Under the pieces are notes generated by a model. The model was given only the letters and a program-made list of their open reading frames with translations. It was not told the origin of the DNA and ran no database searches. Positions 15,201 to 28,200 of a DNA stretch of 64,000 bases are shown here, in pieces. Within the stretch, counting starts at the first letter, position 1. Each line of letters begins with the position of its first letter. Source of the stretch: Aphidius gifuensis (Eukaryota > Arthropoda > Insecta > Hymenoptera > Braconidae); contig NC_057790.1 of assembly GCF_014905175.1 (NCBI RefSeq), forward strand, positions 21,354,469-21,418,468. Direction: 5' to 3'. Position numbers and translations under genes: made by a program.

Positions 15201-16149
15201 TTTTTTTTTTATTTGTTTTTATTTTTGTATTTACCATAACCAACGGATAAAATTTTCGTGTTTAACCCTTAATAAACATTTTTTTTTCATCATATAAACT
15301 ATTAAAGATTAACAACAAAATTAGTCATCATAAATACATTGCTGAATGTTGTTTTTTTTTTTTTGGGATTTGAAAAAGACATTGTCATTTGGAAAACAGT
15401 CAGTGTGTGTGTGTGTGCAAGCAAAGGGCAAATTTGTATGAGAGTGGGAGGAAAAAAAAAAGTGGGAGACTGTAATTGGAATAAAAAAAAAAGGGAGGTG
15501 GTGGTGGTTGATTGAAGATGAAAAAAGAGGGAGGAGATATGTTAAAATTATAACCACCGGAAATTCATGTTATAAGATTTAAAAAAAAAAATTTTAAGTG
15601 TCTGACATTGCATGGAATTTTCTACTTAAATTAATATTATTATTATTATTTGGATGTAAATTGGAAATACTAATGAAACTGATGCTATTCATTTAAAAGT
15701 TTATTGCACATAAACAGCAAACATTTTCTCAATAACAAATTTTCTCGTTAAATTTTTTAATGGCAAATAAATTAGGTGATTATTGAAAAATTATATTAAA
15801 TTTAAAATTATGTTGTAATTATGTTGTGAGACGCCTATCAGTGCAACCGATCATCGTGAAAGCCAGTTAAATTATATTTAAAAAAAAAAAATTAAAACTT
15901 GTTCGTTCAAGTGTATATATTTTTTATGTGCCAGAGTTCTAGAAGAATCAATTTTTATAAAATATTCTTCAGTTGAAATTTTGATACAGCACGTGAAACA
16001 ATTATTAATTTTTTGTGACAATTTGACGTGAAAAAATTGATGAATAAATAAACAAAACGTGATTTATATTTATGACAATAATTTACAATAGACAAAAAAA
16101 AAAAATTACAAATAATTTTTAAATTTATTAATGAGAATTGAAAAAGGGA

Positions 16150-16217
16150 ATGGAGATGCGACCACTTCTTGTGGCAATTTGCCTACTTTTTGTCACTCCA
16201 ATCACTGGCTCATTCTG
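16150..16217 (+). CDS. Wnt6: Wnt6 coding exon 1: signal peptide
   Basis: Encodes residues 1-22 and two bases of Trp23. ATG at 16150 is preceded by gggA; a second in-frame ATG is two codons later. The donor is TG|GTAAGC at 16218, phase 2. The peptide has a charged residue (Arg4), a hydrophobic core LLVAICLLFV and a small-residue cleavage region ending TG. Confidence 0.92.
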
Positions 16218-19200
16218 GTAAGCAAGAAAAAAATTTAATTTTATATTTTATATATCATTATTAATTATTTTTTTAAATGAAATATCTCGTACACGTGACA
16301 GTCATAAAACAAACAGAGTCAAACAAACGTCATCTGCATTTTACCTAACACTGCACACATTGAAGTACCAACGCACATAAATGTTGTTGCCTATATAATT
16401 TAACATTTATCCTTAACGCGCACTTTTAAGATTTTTTTAAAAGACTGTTTATAAACACACACTCTTGAAACGTCAAATAGTATATCATCTAAAAAAAAAA
16501 AAAACATACCCACCAGTATAATAAATCAAAAATGAAAAAATATAAATATATAACTCATTTAAAAATAATATTTAATAATAATTAAACCTCATAAAAACTA
16601 CTAAATACATATATGCATTTTTTTTTTTCATATTAAAATCTTATATTTATCTTTTGTATATCTTTTTTTAGTCATGTTGTAATTAATTTCATGAGACCAA
16701 GTACTCCCGTTCATAATGTAAATATTTGTACAAGCGATAAAAGGATACACGGTTTTTATACTATTAGCACAAACTACGACAATCTGACATTATTTTCCAC
16801 TTTCCTGCTAAAAAAAAAAAATGAATTAAAAAACACACAAGTTTGTAATTTTATGTATAATGATTATTTAAATTCCGTTAAAATAATTTATACATAAAAT
16901 ATGTTTGAATGATTTTATTTTTAATTTAAAAATTTTTTTTTACTCAATTTAAATTACTTTGTTACCTCAGTATAATTAATCCTTCTTACTGGATTTAATT
17001 TTTCATTATTATTATATATAGATTTTTTTTTTCTGTAACTTTTTTGAGTTTAAAATTTCGACATATACCCTTCTCATATAGTTGATGGGTCCTTCGGGAA
17101 TGATTACGTTCTGGACAACGCGACTGAATTCTCTGAGATCATTGTGGATCAACAGAATTTATATTTTTTATTTAAAAAATATTTTTAAAATTTTTTTACA
17201 CAGATGAATGTTTAAAAAATAAATAAATAAAAAAAAAAAAAAGTACTTTGATGAATTTTGTATCATTTATATCCATAAAAGTGGATCAAAAAGAGATCGA
17301 GTGCAATAATACAAAATATATATTATATAGGTAAACAAAAGGTAGAAAATAAATATATATACATATAAAAAAGATAAAAATAAAATTTTAAGACTGAAAA
17401 TAAAGGTAGAAAATCGGGTGACAGTGAGAGGGTTGTATGTGCACAATATATATAAACGAAATGCAAGGTAAAAAGAAATAAGCCAACAAATAAATGTAGT
17501 AGAAAAATAATAAAAAAGAAGAAAAAAAAAAAAACGCAAAACGCATCTTATACTTTGGTTCGAAGCAAGTCAAGGAGTTAAACAAGTAAAGAAGTGAGCG
17601 AGGACGGACAATGGTCTCGCTCTGGCGTCACCGTAAATCTCGTTGAGCGCGTATAATTTGTAAGTTGACAGAGGCTCCCGTCCGCGTGGTCCACCTTTTC
17701 TTCTATATACCCATGGTATTTTTACCCTTTTTTTATATATATATATTTTATTTTATTTTTTTCATTTAGTTTTTTATATATATCAATGCAATTTTTTTGC
17801 AACAAACTTATCTCAAGAGCCAGTATAACGTACAGAACATCAGAATAACCATATATATAAAATGTCATGAAGTTAAATCACATAATGATTTTTTGTTTTT
17901 TTTTTTTTTTTTTGGCTTTTTTTACTTCTATATTTTCGGTTATTTCTTTTGGCTTCTGTTTTATTTTAAATTTTATTGTTTTTTTGTTTATATCAATTTT
18001 TTTTCTTTGTTGTCAATCAAGAATGTTGAAGATTTGAAAAAAAATTTATTTAATTTTTTTTTTTTTGCTTTAAATATATATATATAACATAATTTTTTAT
18101 GCAGTTTGTGAGTCAAATCGAATGTTAAAATATTGCAGTTGGTTTGTAATAAATAATAAATAATAAAATAATAATAAATGCTCAAAGTGAATTGCCAATG
18201 ACACGCTTGTATTCGTTGAAAAAAAAAAAAAAAAATGTTGGGGGGTATGAGTGGTAAATATTGCAAATCGCTGGGAGCTTTTTTTTTTTGTTTAAAAAAA
18301 AATTAAATATATATATATATATTAACGTAAACAATGAGTTCTGAATGAGGAAAAAAAAAATATATATAAATAAAACAAAGAATTGTGGTGTATATAAGAC
18401 TTGAAAAATCTTTTTTTTATTATTATTTAATTTTACTGCATTTTCTTTGAGTCTTTTGACCTCTTATTTTTCTTTATTTCTTGATGGTGGACTCTCTTCT
18501 TGACTATTTCGTTCCAGGTAAGCTCAGACGTAACGAATTTGTCATGAACATGCTGTACCAATGGCAGCGTGCTAATTCAAATTTATGCTCGCTCTTGATG
18601 TGGGTCCACCTATGACCTTTCACCCTCCACCAACATTGCTTAGTGGTTGTTTCTCTTTTTTGCATTTTATTTTTTGCACTTATATATATGTGTATATAAA
18701 AAATATCAGCAAAAATAACCAAGGGCTTGTTGGAATTATTTATTTATTTATTTGATTTTTTTTTTTTTTTTATTTCTGTAATTTTTTCTTCATTCTCATG
18801 TCCTTTCACGAAGAAGTCGTAAAAAATGGATTTGATTTTAAAATGTTTTGAAAACAATAATGACAGAGTTGATGTGGATCGACTGTTATATTGCCTTTTG
18901 CAGTGGCAGCTTAAACAGCAACAGGTCCAACTGCACTTTGAATCGATTTTCAATCCTTCGGCATACTTTCTGAGAAATTCCAAATATATATGTGTGCAGT
19001 ATATAATATATTCTCTCCCACTTTATTTCGTGTCATGCGGATTTTTTGCTTTTTTGTAACTTTATTTTTTTTGATCCTTGCTCTTTGAGTGTTGCTTTTA
19101 TTTTTTTTACTTTTCAAATATATATACGCACACATTGTGTAAAATCCATTGATTTTACTATATATATACTCTCTTGTGCTGAATTGGATTCACTTAAATT

Positions 19201-22200
19201 CAAACATCAGAATGGCATAGGGACGAATGTCGGCATCACTGTCTATCCAAGTAGACAGCGTGGAGAATACTTTTTTTTTTTAATTTTATTTTATTTGAAG
19301 CAATGTGAGTGCTTCTAATGAGGCAATAAATAAAACGACTGACCAAACTCTTTCCCACTCTTATTTTTAAGCTCAACAACTTTAAGTATATTTACGTTTT
19401 GTTGATGATAATATTCAATGTCCTTGTCTCTTATTGATTTTTTATTTTCCAATTTGAAAAAAATTTAGATACTATTTTTATTTTATTGATTTAATTCTAT
19501 CGATCATCTTCCTCTTTTTTTAAATAAATTTTTTCTCTTCATTTTGATGTTATAATCGATAAAAAAAAATTATCATAATGCACCTGACGATATGACGAAT
19601 AGCTTTTTGATTGATACCGATTAATAAATAATAATTTGATTTATATAATTTTTTTTTTTTCCTCAAACTACAGTATGAGTTATTTTCATCGAGATTGATC
19701 ACTCTTGAGAATGACATAAATTATTTTATTCAATAAAAATAATAATACAAATAATATATCTGAGCAATGATTAATTAATTATAAAAAAAAAAAAATGAGC
19801 TTGTCACATTTTTAATAACCAATGATTTTTCAGTTATTAACTTGGATATAATGATTTAATTAAATCGATTGAAATTACGTGAAAGTATGATATTAATTGC
19901 AATGTTGACAGCCAATCAATCAAATAATAATTAAATACAGCAAATGGTAGTTTTGATTTAACACAGATAATACTTAGATATATGTGTTTAATTGACGAGA
20001 TAATAAATTTATTATTTTATAACTATAAATATTAAATAAATAAATACAAATTGTTTATATGAAAGTATAAATGCAAGTGATGTCATTAAATTATTCGAGT
20101 AAATTTTATACTTATTTCTTCATCGCTGAAATAAATCGTAAAAATATATATATTTTTTTTTTCGATATAGTCAACTGCAAATATGATGTGAAACGAAAAT
20201 TTTCATTGAGTATACTAATGATGTTAATTAATTTTTATCGCCAGTTACAAAATATAAAAAAAAATTTATAAAAAAATTAAGATGCGGAGAGAGGAATACT
20301 TTCACATACAAGTTTTTTTTTTTTATTATTTTTTTCATTTACACTGCGTGTCGCATACTTTACCAGTTCTTTTATATTTTATATATAATTTTTTTTTAAT
20401 TTTATTTTTTCGTTTTTCTTTTGTGTTTAATTTGGTCTTACTATATTTTTCCATCATTTCGTTCGTCTCCGTTATATACGTTCAAGAATACGTGCGTAAT
20501 GGGCCGCAAGCTTTATAATTATCGTAATGGCAATGGTATGTTTTCACTGATGTTTATTTATTTATTTTTTATTTTTATCTCTTTTCTATTTATTGTGTTA
20601 TTTATCAACATTTTAGAAGCTCATAGAGGTGATTCATCGTGCGATCTTGGTTGTTTTTTTCTTAATGCGTTATATGCCTTGAGAGTCATACCTCATTAAA
20701 ATTAAAAAATAAAATAAAATAAATAAATAAATAATAATTATTATTTAAGATAAAATTTTAATCAATTTTTTCTATCTATTGTTTATCAAATAGGACTGTT
20801 GGTAGCCAGGTGGTGATGGATCCTATGGTTGTTTGTAAAAAAACTCGTAGATTACGAGGTAAATTGGCTGATATTTGTCGAAAAGAACCGTCATTGTTAA
20901 AAGAAATATCAAAAGGTGTTCAAGTTGGTACGAGAGAATGTCAACATCAATTTCGTAATCGTAGATGGAATTGCACAACTGTCAAACGTTCATTAAGAAA
21001 AATTTTACTTCGAGGTAAGTTTTTATATATGTTAAATTAGAAAATAAATTAATGAAGTCCCTATTATATTCGTAAGAAAAAAAATTAAGTAGTTCTTTGG
21101 AAGGCACTAATGTTAGAGAAGCATGGTGACTCAAATAACCTTCCTAAAAAATTTCCCCCCGAAAGGAACACACAGTTATTTCAGCAACTATCTCATGTAA
21201 CTTGTTTTTTTTTTTTTTTATATATATTTTTTATAATCCATGATCGTGAAACAGGATCAACGAATATTAGCTTATACTGCTAGTGAGCCAGATGAGAGTA
21301 TCGATTCCACGTGATCGAACCCGACAACTAAATCGAAGACACAGCGTCAATCCGATCGGTTCCCATATAGTTCAGTCAACAAGCTAAATTGATTGAACAT
21401 TATTTTTTTAATTTTGTTTTTTTTGCCTCGTTTAAATTTGTCGAAAATGGAGCTGTCAGATTGAGTGCTCCTTTGGTAGCATGACAGATTGGCCACACTG
21501 TATGTCATATATTTTTCGACATTAGTAGCAATCTGTTTTCTTAATTAATCAGTTGATTTTTTATTTATTTATTTTTAAAATATCATCTAGAATTTCAATT
21601 TAATATACATTTTATATTTGTTAATTCAAATTGATAGACGTGTGAATTTTATTATATTTAATATTTGATTTCAAAAAAAAAAAAAAAAAATATTTAACGT
21701 GGATCGCCAATATTGATTGGACCATGTCATCATGTTTGAAGCACTTTTTAAGATAATATATTTAATATAAAAAAAAAGGAAAAGAGAGAAACAAAAATCT
21801 ATCGGTTCCATTAATCGAATATTCGAATTCGAAGCAAGATGTAAGTCAACGGGACAGGTGGAAGAAGCAACGAAAACTTTTGAACCGATTAAAATGAATA
21901 TTCCACTTCGTTTCAACTTCACATTCAATTTGTTTATCGATTGAATTTTTATCTTTTATTTTTTGTCACTCGTCTATTTCCATGTAGAATAAATAGATAA
22001 AAAAAATAATAATATTTACTTTGGATTATCGATTAGAGACTTAGAGTTGAGACAGTATAAATATTAAATAGAAAAATTAATATCAAATTGTGAAAACAGT
22101 ATGTGTTATTTATCCCACTTGGACAGATACTTTGATGTCATCATAAAGAGAAAATAAATAAATATAAATAAAAAACTTTGAATGGATGAAGAAATGTGAT

Positions 22201-25200
22201 GACAGGATCAGACATGTTTGAATGATCCCTTCGCCACAGGAGTCATTTTCGGTAGACTCCCAGAAACATCCAATAAATATATATAATATTGTGCAACAGG
22301 GACTACGTTTAAATATATTTGTGTTTATTTTTTTTTTTTTTTTTGTGAAATATGACTATATTTTTATGAGATTAAAAATTTAATACTATTTAAGGATTTC
22401 TCTATACTTTTTTTTTCTTCAGTCTTTGTGTATATCTTTGTAGAGTTATGTTACACTTTCTCGCGGTTCTATACAAAAACCCAAAATAGCATCAAATTAT
22501 GTTCTCTGAAATTTTTTTAATTAAAAATTTCCAAGACAAATCAAAAACATTTATTTTTTTAAGTTTTCATAACTCAAAGAGTTGCAGTTTTAATTATGCC
22601 AAATCGTGCAAAAAGAAAAAAACAATTTTTTTTTTTCATTGAAATTGAGTTGAGTAATTACAGTAATTTGTTTAGTTGTTGATTCGTTTAGTTTTAGTCA
22701 AGTCACGACAACTGAATGATAGTTAAATTCTCTAAATTTTTTTCTTTCAATAAATTATCAATTGTTTATAATTATTTTAAAAATGATATTTATTTTATTG
22801 CTTGTACGATACATACAATTTACAATCGTAAATAATTCCGCAAAGAGTGTATGTGCCAGTGGGACAAATACTTAGCCAAGAGAAAGCTCTAAAACAGCAT
22901 GAGTGTATCATGAAATATGCACATTAAATGTTTGCCTATATTACATATATTATATAGTAATCATAAAATCAAAAATAAATATACCAATTGTCATAAAAAT
23001 ATCAAATCAAGTATAAACTATTGAGAGATTGAAAAAAAAATTTAGTCATCATCATATAATCATGATTGTCATCTTTATGCGCCCATCAGCATCAACTGTG
23101 GTAGCAGTGATATTAATATATTTTTCAAGTGTTTCATGATGGCTCTTTCATCTTTTTGTAAATAATGTTTTGTGGCCGATCATAGCGTATGATGCTGTTT
23201 GAGGTTATGTTCAGTATATCTATACAACCCGTGGCGACTGAAGACAGCTCATTGTCCATCGTTTCTCAGATAAGAATGATTTATGCTTTTTCATCTCTTA
23301 GCCAACCACTATTGGTAATAGCCCCATACATTGGAATATAAAATTTAAAAAAAAAAAAAACACTTCTCACATTATGTTGCTGTAACTTTTGTCAATGAAG
23401 TAGTAACTCTTTCAAAATTTTTTTTTCAAATATTTATATCCTTTTCTTTTTTTGAAATTTATTATTATCATTTATTAAAATATATTATAATTTATTTTAT
23501 TTATAATATAGATATATTTATTTATTAATCACTCAATAAAATTAATTTTTTTTTTTATATATTTTATATAATGAATAATTAATATATATTTCATTATGAG
23601 AATGTTGGAAAACTTGAATTCCAATATGTATACTTTGTCTATATAAAATTAGTAAACCTACTTAATTTTTTTTCTTTATCTAATAAAGAATTTTTAAAAG
23701 ATGAAATTCCATTTAAATTAAACAAAATAAAAAAAAAAAAAAAAAAACTTGTTTTCTTTGGTACTTGCCTTTCTATATACCTTGAGAGATTTCTTGTAAC
23801 TTAAACAGACCGAAGAAAAAATATATATATATGGAGACACTATATTTAAACTACTGGTGACGACGCCTATCTTAATTCCCGATTGACATTTATTTATCTG
23901 GCGACGTTTAATTTTTATGGTCGCGATCCACCGATAGGGGACCAGGTAGCTTCCTACTGTGTGGTCCCACGGGAAGATGTTTGGAAACGATCACTAGCAG
24001 ACCTTCTTCAAATTGGTCTACCAAGCTGCCGTTTCAAATGGTAACTTATGTCTTCTTTTACTCATTTTTTTATTTTTTTTTTCATCTTTCTAATTTCAAT
24101 ATATTGCCATCTCTATTCTTTTAACACCGCACTCTGAGAGTGGCATTATTCTTAATTGAGGGCCAATCCAAGAGAGAAAATAAAATGAAAAAAAAAACAG
24201 GTTCTAATTTATTTATATTTCTAATAAAAAAATAACAAAATGGAAACAGTATTTAAAAGATAAAAAAGAAAGAGGAATCAATGTCATTTTTTAATAAATT
24301 TCATCAAGGTATCGGCTACTCAACACATATATATAAAGCTACCGTAAATGAGCTTCCATTTGATGGCTTATTTTCGCTGTGCGGTCAAAGAGAGAGCTGT
24401 TGTATATGTTTCGATTAATTCACGTTTAGAAATGACTTGTTTCGTTGCTAGTCAGTTTGCATTCATGGAAATAAAGTCGACTGTTTACGCGTTATATATG
24501 AAAAAAAAAAAGTCAACGGTGGTGGTCTTTTATACTCATTTCTTTTTATCATACTCTATATCTTCCACATTTATTTTTTTTTTATTTTCCAAATTAATAC
24601 CTCCTTATGTAGGAACATTAAATGCTAAAAAAAAAAAATAATCTTAATATACAAAATAAAAACAAAATCTTAAAAAGAATCAGCCAAATAAAATCGCCAC
24701 TAAATTGGGGCTAATTATTTGGCAGTAAACGCCATGCGGCAAGTTTCTAGGCGCGCGCGCTCGTAAAACGACTCCCTGCCGCCCGCAAGGACCTGAATAT
24801 CTCACTCCGATTGTAATCTTTCCAATAAACTCGACAACTTATTGAGGTGGTCTTGTAGAATATATATATGTAGAAGGTCTTTCTTATATATACTCACATC
24901 ATACGGATTATATTCGTTTAACGCGATTAATGTTATTCACACCCCCTACATTTACATTTAATATGAAATTCATTACAAATGTATAAATAAATTTTTTATT
25001 CATGCATCTAAAAATTTTACGATCTCAACGCTTGGTATTTAAAATTGTCCATTCTAGCTATAGCACTGAGTCGCTACTTGCATGTGGTTTTTTTAGTAAA
25101 AAAAAAAAAAAAAAGTTCAGTAGCTTGCTGCATGCTGTGCTCGTGTCAAGATTCGGATCCAATTTCTGTATCAGGTTTAGTCTAAAAATAAGTACAAAAA

Positions 25201-28200
25201 TACTAGAATATAAATTTGATTACCTGCAAAGTCGGAATTTAAATTTTTTAAATTGAAACATAAGATGACATGCTGTCAAATTAAATCAGCATGTCCTTCA
25301 GCGAAATAAAAACACAAAGCAATTATATTTTTAATGACAAAAAAACTCTATTTTTAGAAACAATATATAATTTGTTGTTTTGTATGGTATATGCATTGCT
25401 ATATGGCTTATATTAAGATGAGATTTTAGTGTCAATGAGCTGAGTGGTGAAAAGGACGAAAATTCGTGGGCGTGATAATGAGAAGACAAATGGGTGAACG
25501 AGTTAACAGCGATGTGCTAAGTGTTTGCTTTCTTGAAGCAATGTCAGTGTTAACTAATGTGAGCTCGCTCACTGCATAAATAACAGCTTAAACATATGTA
25601 CCCACCGTTGCTATCCAAATTGTCATTAGTCACTCATTACATACAAATGTATACAGTCGAGCTTTTTTGTTGAACATTTATCTCATTCATACTTAAACAT
25701 GGTAATGTCACAAGTAATCGATACTCTTTTATTGTTTAAAGAAAAAAACCGAGTTTAAGATTAGCCACATATCAAGGATAAAATTGTCGAACAGTGTGAA
25801 ATCTCCCAAAGCAAATTAGACATGTATATGAAGAGAATAGATTCTTGACTCATGCGGAGCTTGCTTGTCGTTAGTTTCGCTATGGGTTTACATCTTGACA
25901 TCTCGATTTTAACCCTGTGTCTCACTATGGGATCACTTTCTTTGTAAAACATTTCGTTATTCACACTTTTTTTTTTTTTATTTTTAAAAATAACCTCCCT
26001 CTTGTACTTGTTACAAAATATATACTAATTCTATTTCACACCGTCTGTTGATATAATAGGTATGAAAAACAACAAAACTATAATCTTCATTCAAACAAAC
26101 AACAATATTTAAATAACAAAAAAAAAAAAAAAACACTAATAATGATTATGCGATTAAAAATTACCATAAAAATAGATAATCAATTTTTAAATAGCCATTT
26201 AACTTGGACAATTACATTTATTGTCAATGTTCCGATGATGATGATGCGTTATATGTTTTTTTTTTTTGGTCAATAATCGGCTTTTCTAAACATCTTTGTT
26301 GGAGGTCTAATGTAAAACTTCTTCGGGGGTCGCTTCAAAGAAAACGCTTTGTAAAAAAAAAAAAGAGGGTGGATAGTTCATGAAAGGTTTGCGCAAAATA
26401 TTATCGGTCAAGTATGTGGCACTTTTAAATAAATTTAGTTGGTATATAAACGTGGTTTTTTGACACCCAACAGAGACTCACTGTCGTCGCTTAGAGCATT
26501 GTATTTTCTTTTGCTGCGACAAGATGGGCGTGTGCGATCATCATGATTTATTTACGACATTTTTCGATTCACAAGAGTTTGTTGTATTCGTGTGTTTTCT
26601 TTTTACCCTCCCTCAATTTTAGCTGATCCCAAAAAAAAATAAAAAAATCAAAAAATAACGTAAAGCGGAAAACAACAAGCCAGCCAGTAGTCATGGGTTT
26701 TTCTGTTTCATTCTGTCACACTGCAGGTGATCTTTTTCGATCACCTGAGAAGTGCTAACGTCCAATACATTCTGACAATGGCAATTCTATAAGTACCGAT
26801 TATCGAGGTGCGTGTCGTTTCTCTTGTGTATTTTTTTTTTTTTTTTTTTTTTTTTAAGGTACAAGCTAAGGTTTTTTTTTTTATTCAAAGTGTGTAACTG
26901 ATTTTTCATTCTTTTCATATGGCTATAGAGATGAAAAAAAAAAGACGTTGACGGCGCAACTAAATGTGAAGGTTGAGAAAAAGTTAACTATATGTTGCAA
27001 GGATATATAGTGAGAGAGGGAGTATAGGATGGCTAATTGATGATCGCTCCAGGACATTTTCTTTCCTTTCTTCAAAGAAATTAAGTCTATTCCAAAAATC
27101 ATGATCATGAAATTCTTCACATTTATTGGCATTCTTTTGCGTTGTATAAAAAATAGTTTTTTTTTTTTCTTTTTTTTCTAAATAGCATGACCAAATAATT
27201 TTCTATATTTGTTTTTTTTATTTTTTCCTTTTTTAAACCCCTGGATAGATTGAAGAAGACATTACTTCATTGACTTGAAATATTCGTAAACGGGCCAGGA
27301 TGATATATAGAGAAAAATAAATTAAATAAATAAACAATATATAAATATCGATATTTTCGAAGAACAACGACGTAAGTGCATATGTAAGTCTTATGTAGTT
27401 ACGTTATTGTTCTTCAAGAACAGCAATATATTAAATACAAAAAAAAAAATAAAATAAAAAACTTTAGTATTGTCGGTGTACTTGCACAAAGGGGATTGAC
27501 AACAGCAAACAGTTTAGTGTCCCGTACGTTTATTGTGAATCCAGAGGACTACTGTGCTTAAAAGATATCCTGGCATCAAGACAGATCTGTGACTCTGTAA
27601 AACTTCTCTCGTTTCTCACTGACATTTGAATGCTTCCATATACGTGGTATGGTGGATGAAGGCGGGAAAGCCAACGAGACTCTCTCGACAAGAAAAAATA
27701 AAATAAAAAAAAAAAATGCCAGAAATGGAAGACAACCAGATTGGCTCACCAACGCAGAATTTGCAATGGTAAATAAATAAATGAATAAATAAATAAATCA
27801 ATCAATGGATAAAAAAAAAAAAACAAATGAACGAAAGAAAGAGAAAAAAGTGTAATAATAAAATTTACAATTTGACTCTTTTTATGATTAAAAAAAAAAG
27901 CTAAATAATTATATAATATTAATATTACAAATTTTTAGTGTTAAAAATCACACAAGTCTTTTTAATATACAATACAAATATTCAATTAAATCTATTATTA
28001 TATGAAAATAAAATTTATATAAGGGTATATAAAAATGGTGAAAGAAAAAAAATATAAAAAACCAGAAATTCAAAGATGTTTTATTGGCAAGTATCTCATC
28101 GAAGTTGCGAGGAATCGAAAACACACAGAGCATAATGATTACTCGACATTTCAAAGTCCCTCTTGTGACGTGTTTGAGTGTCAAAGTAAAACCAGTAGAG

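Larger units (their letters stand above)
1..16149. other. Non-coding DNA upstream of Wnt6
   Basis: Very AT-rich DNA with many A/T runs. Higher-complexity islands stand out at about 170-490, 1330-1560, 2210-2330, 2560-2880, 11930-12120 and 14920-15200; none shows conserved coding content. They are candidate regulatory elements or untranslated exons of Wnt6 or of a gene beyond the left edge. I found no Wnt10 exons, though Wnt10 neighbours Wnt6 in many animals. Apart from the segments listed separately, the remainder holds nothing I can name. Confidence 0.5.

Noticed and set aside
1..16149. Search for Wnt10 exons beside Wnt6
   Set aside because: No CHGxSGSC, RRWNC or other Wnt signature on either strand. 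If Wnt10 is linked it lies outside the window.
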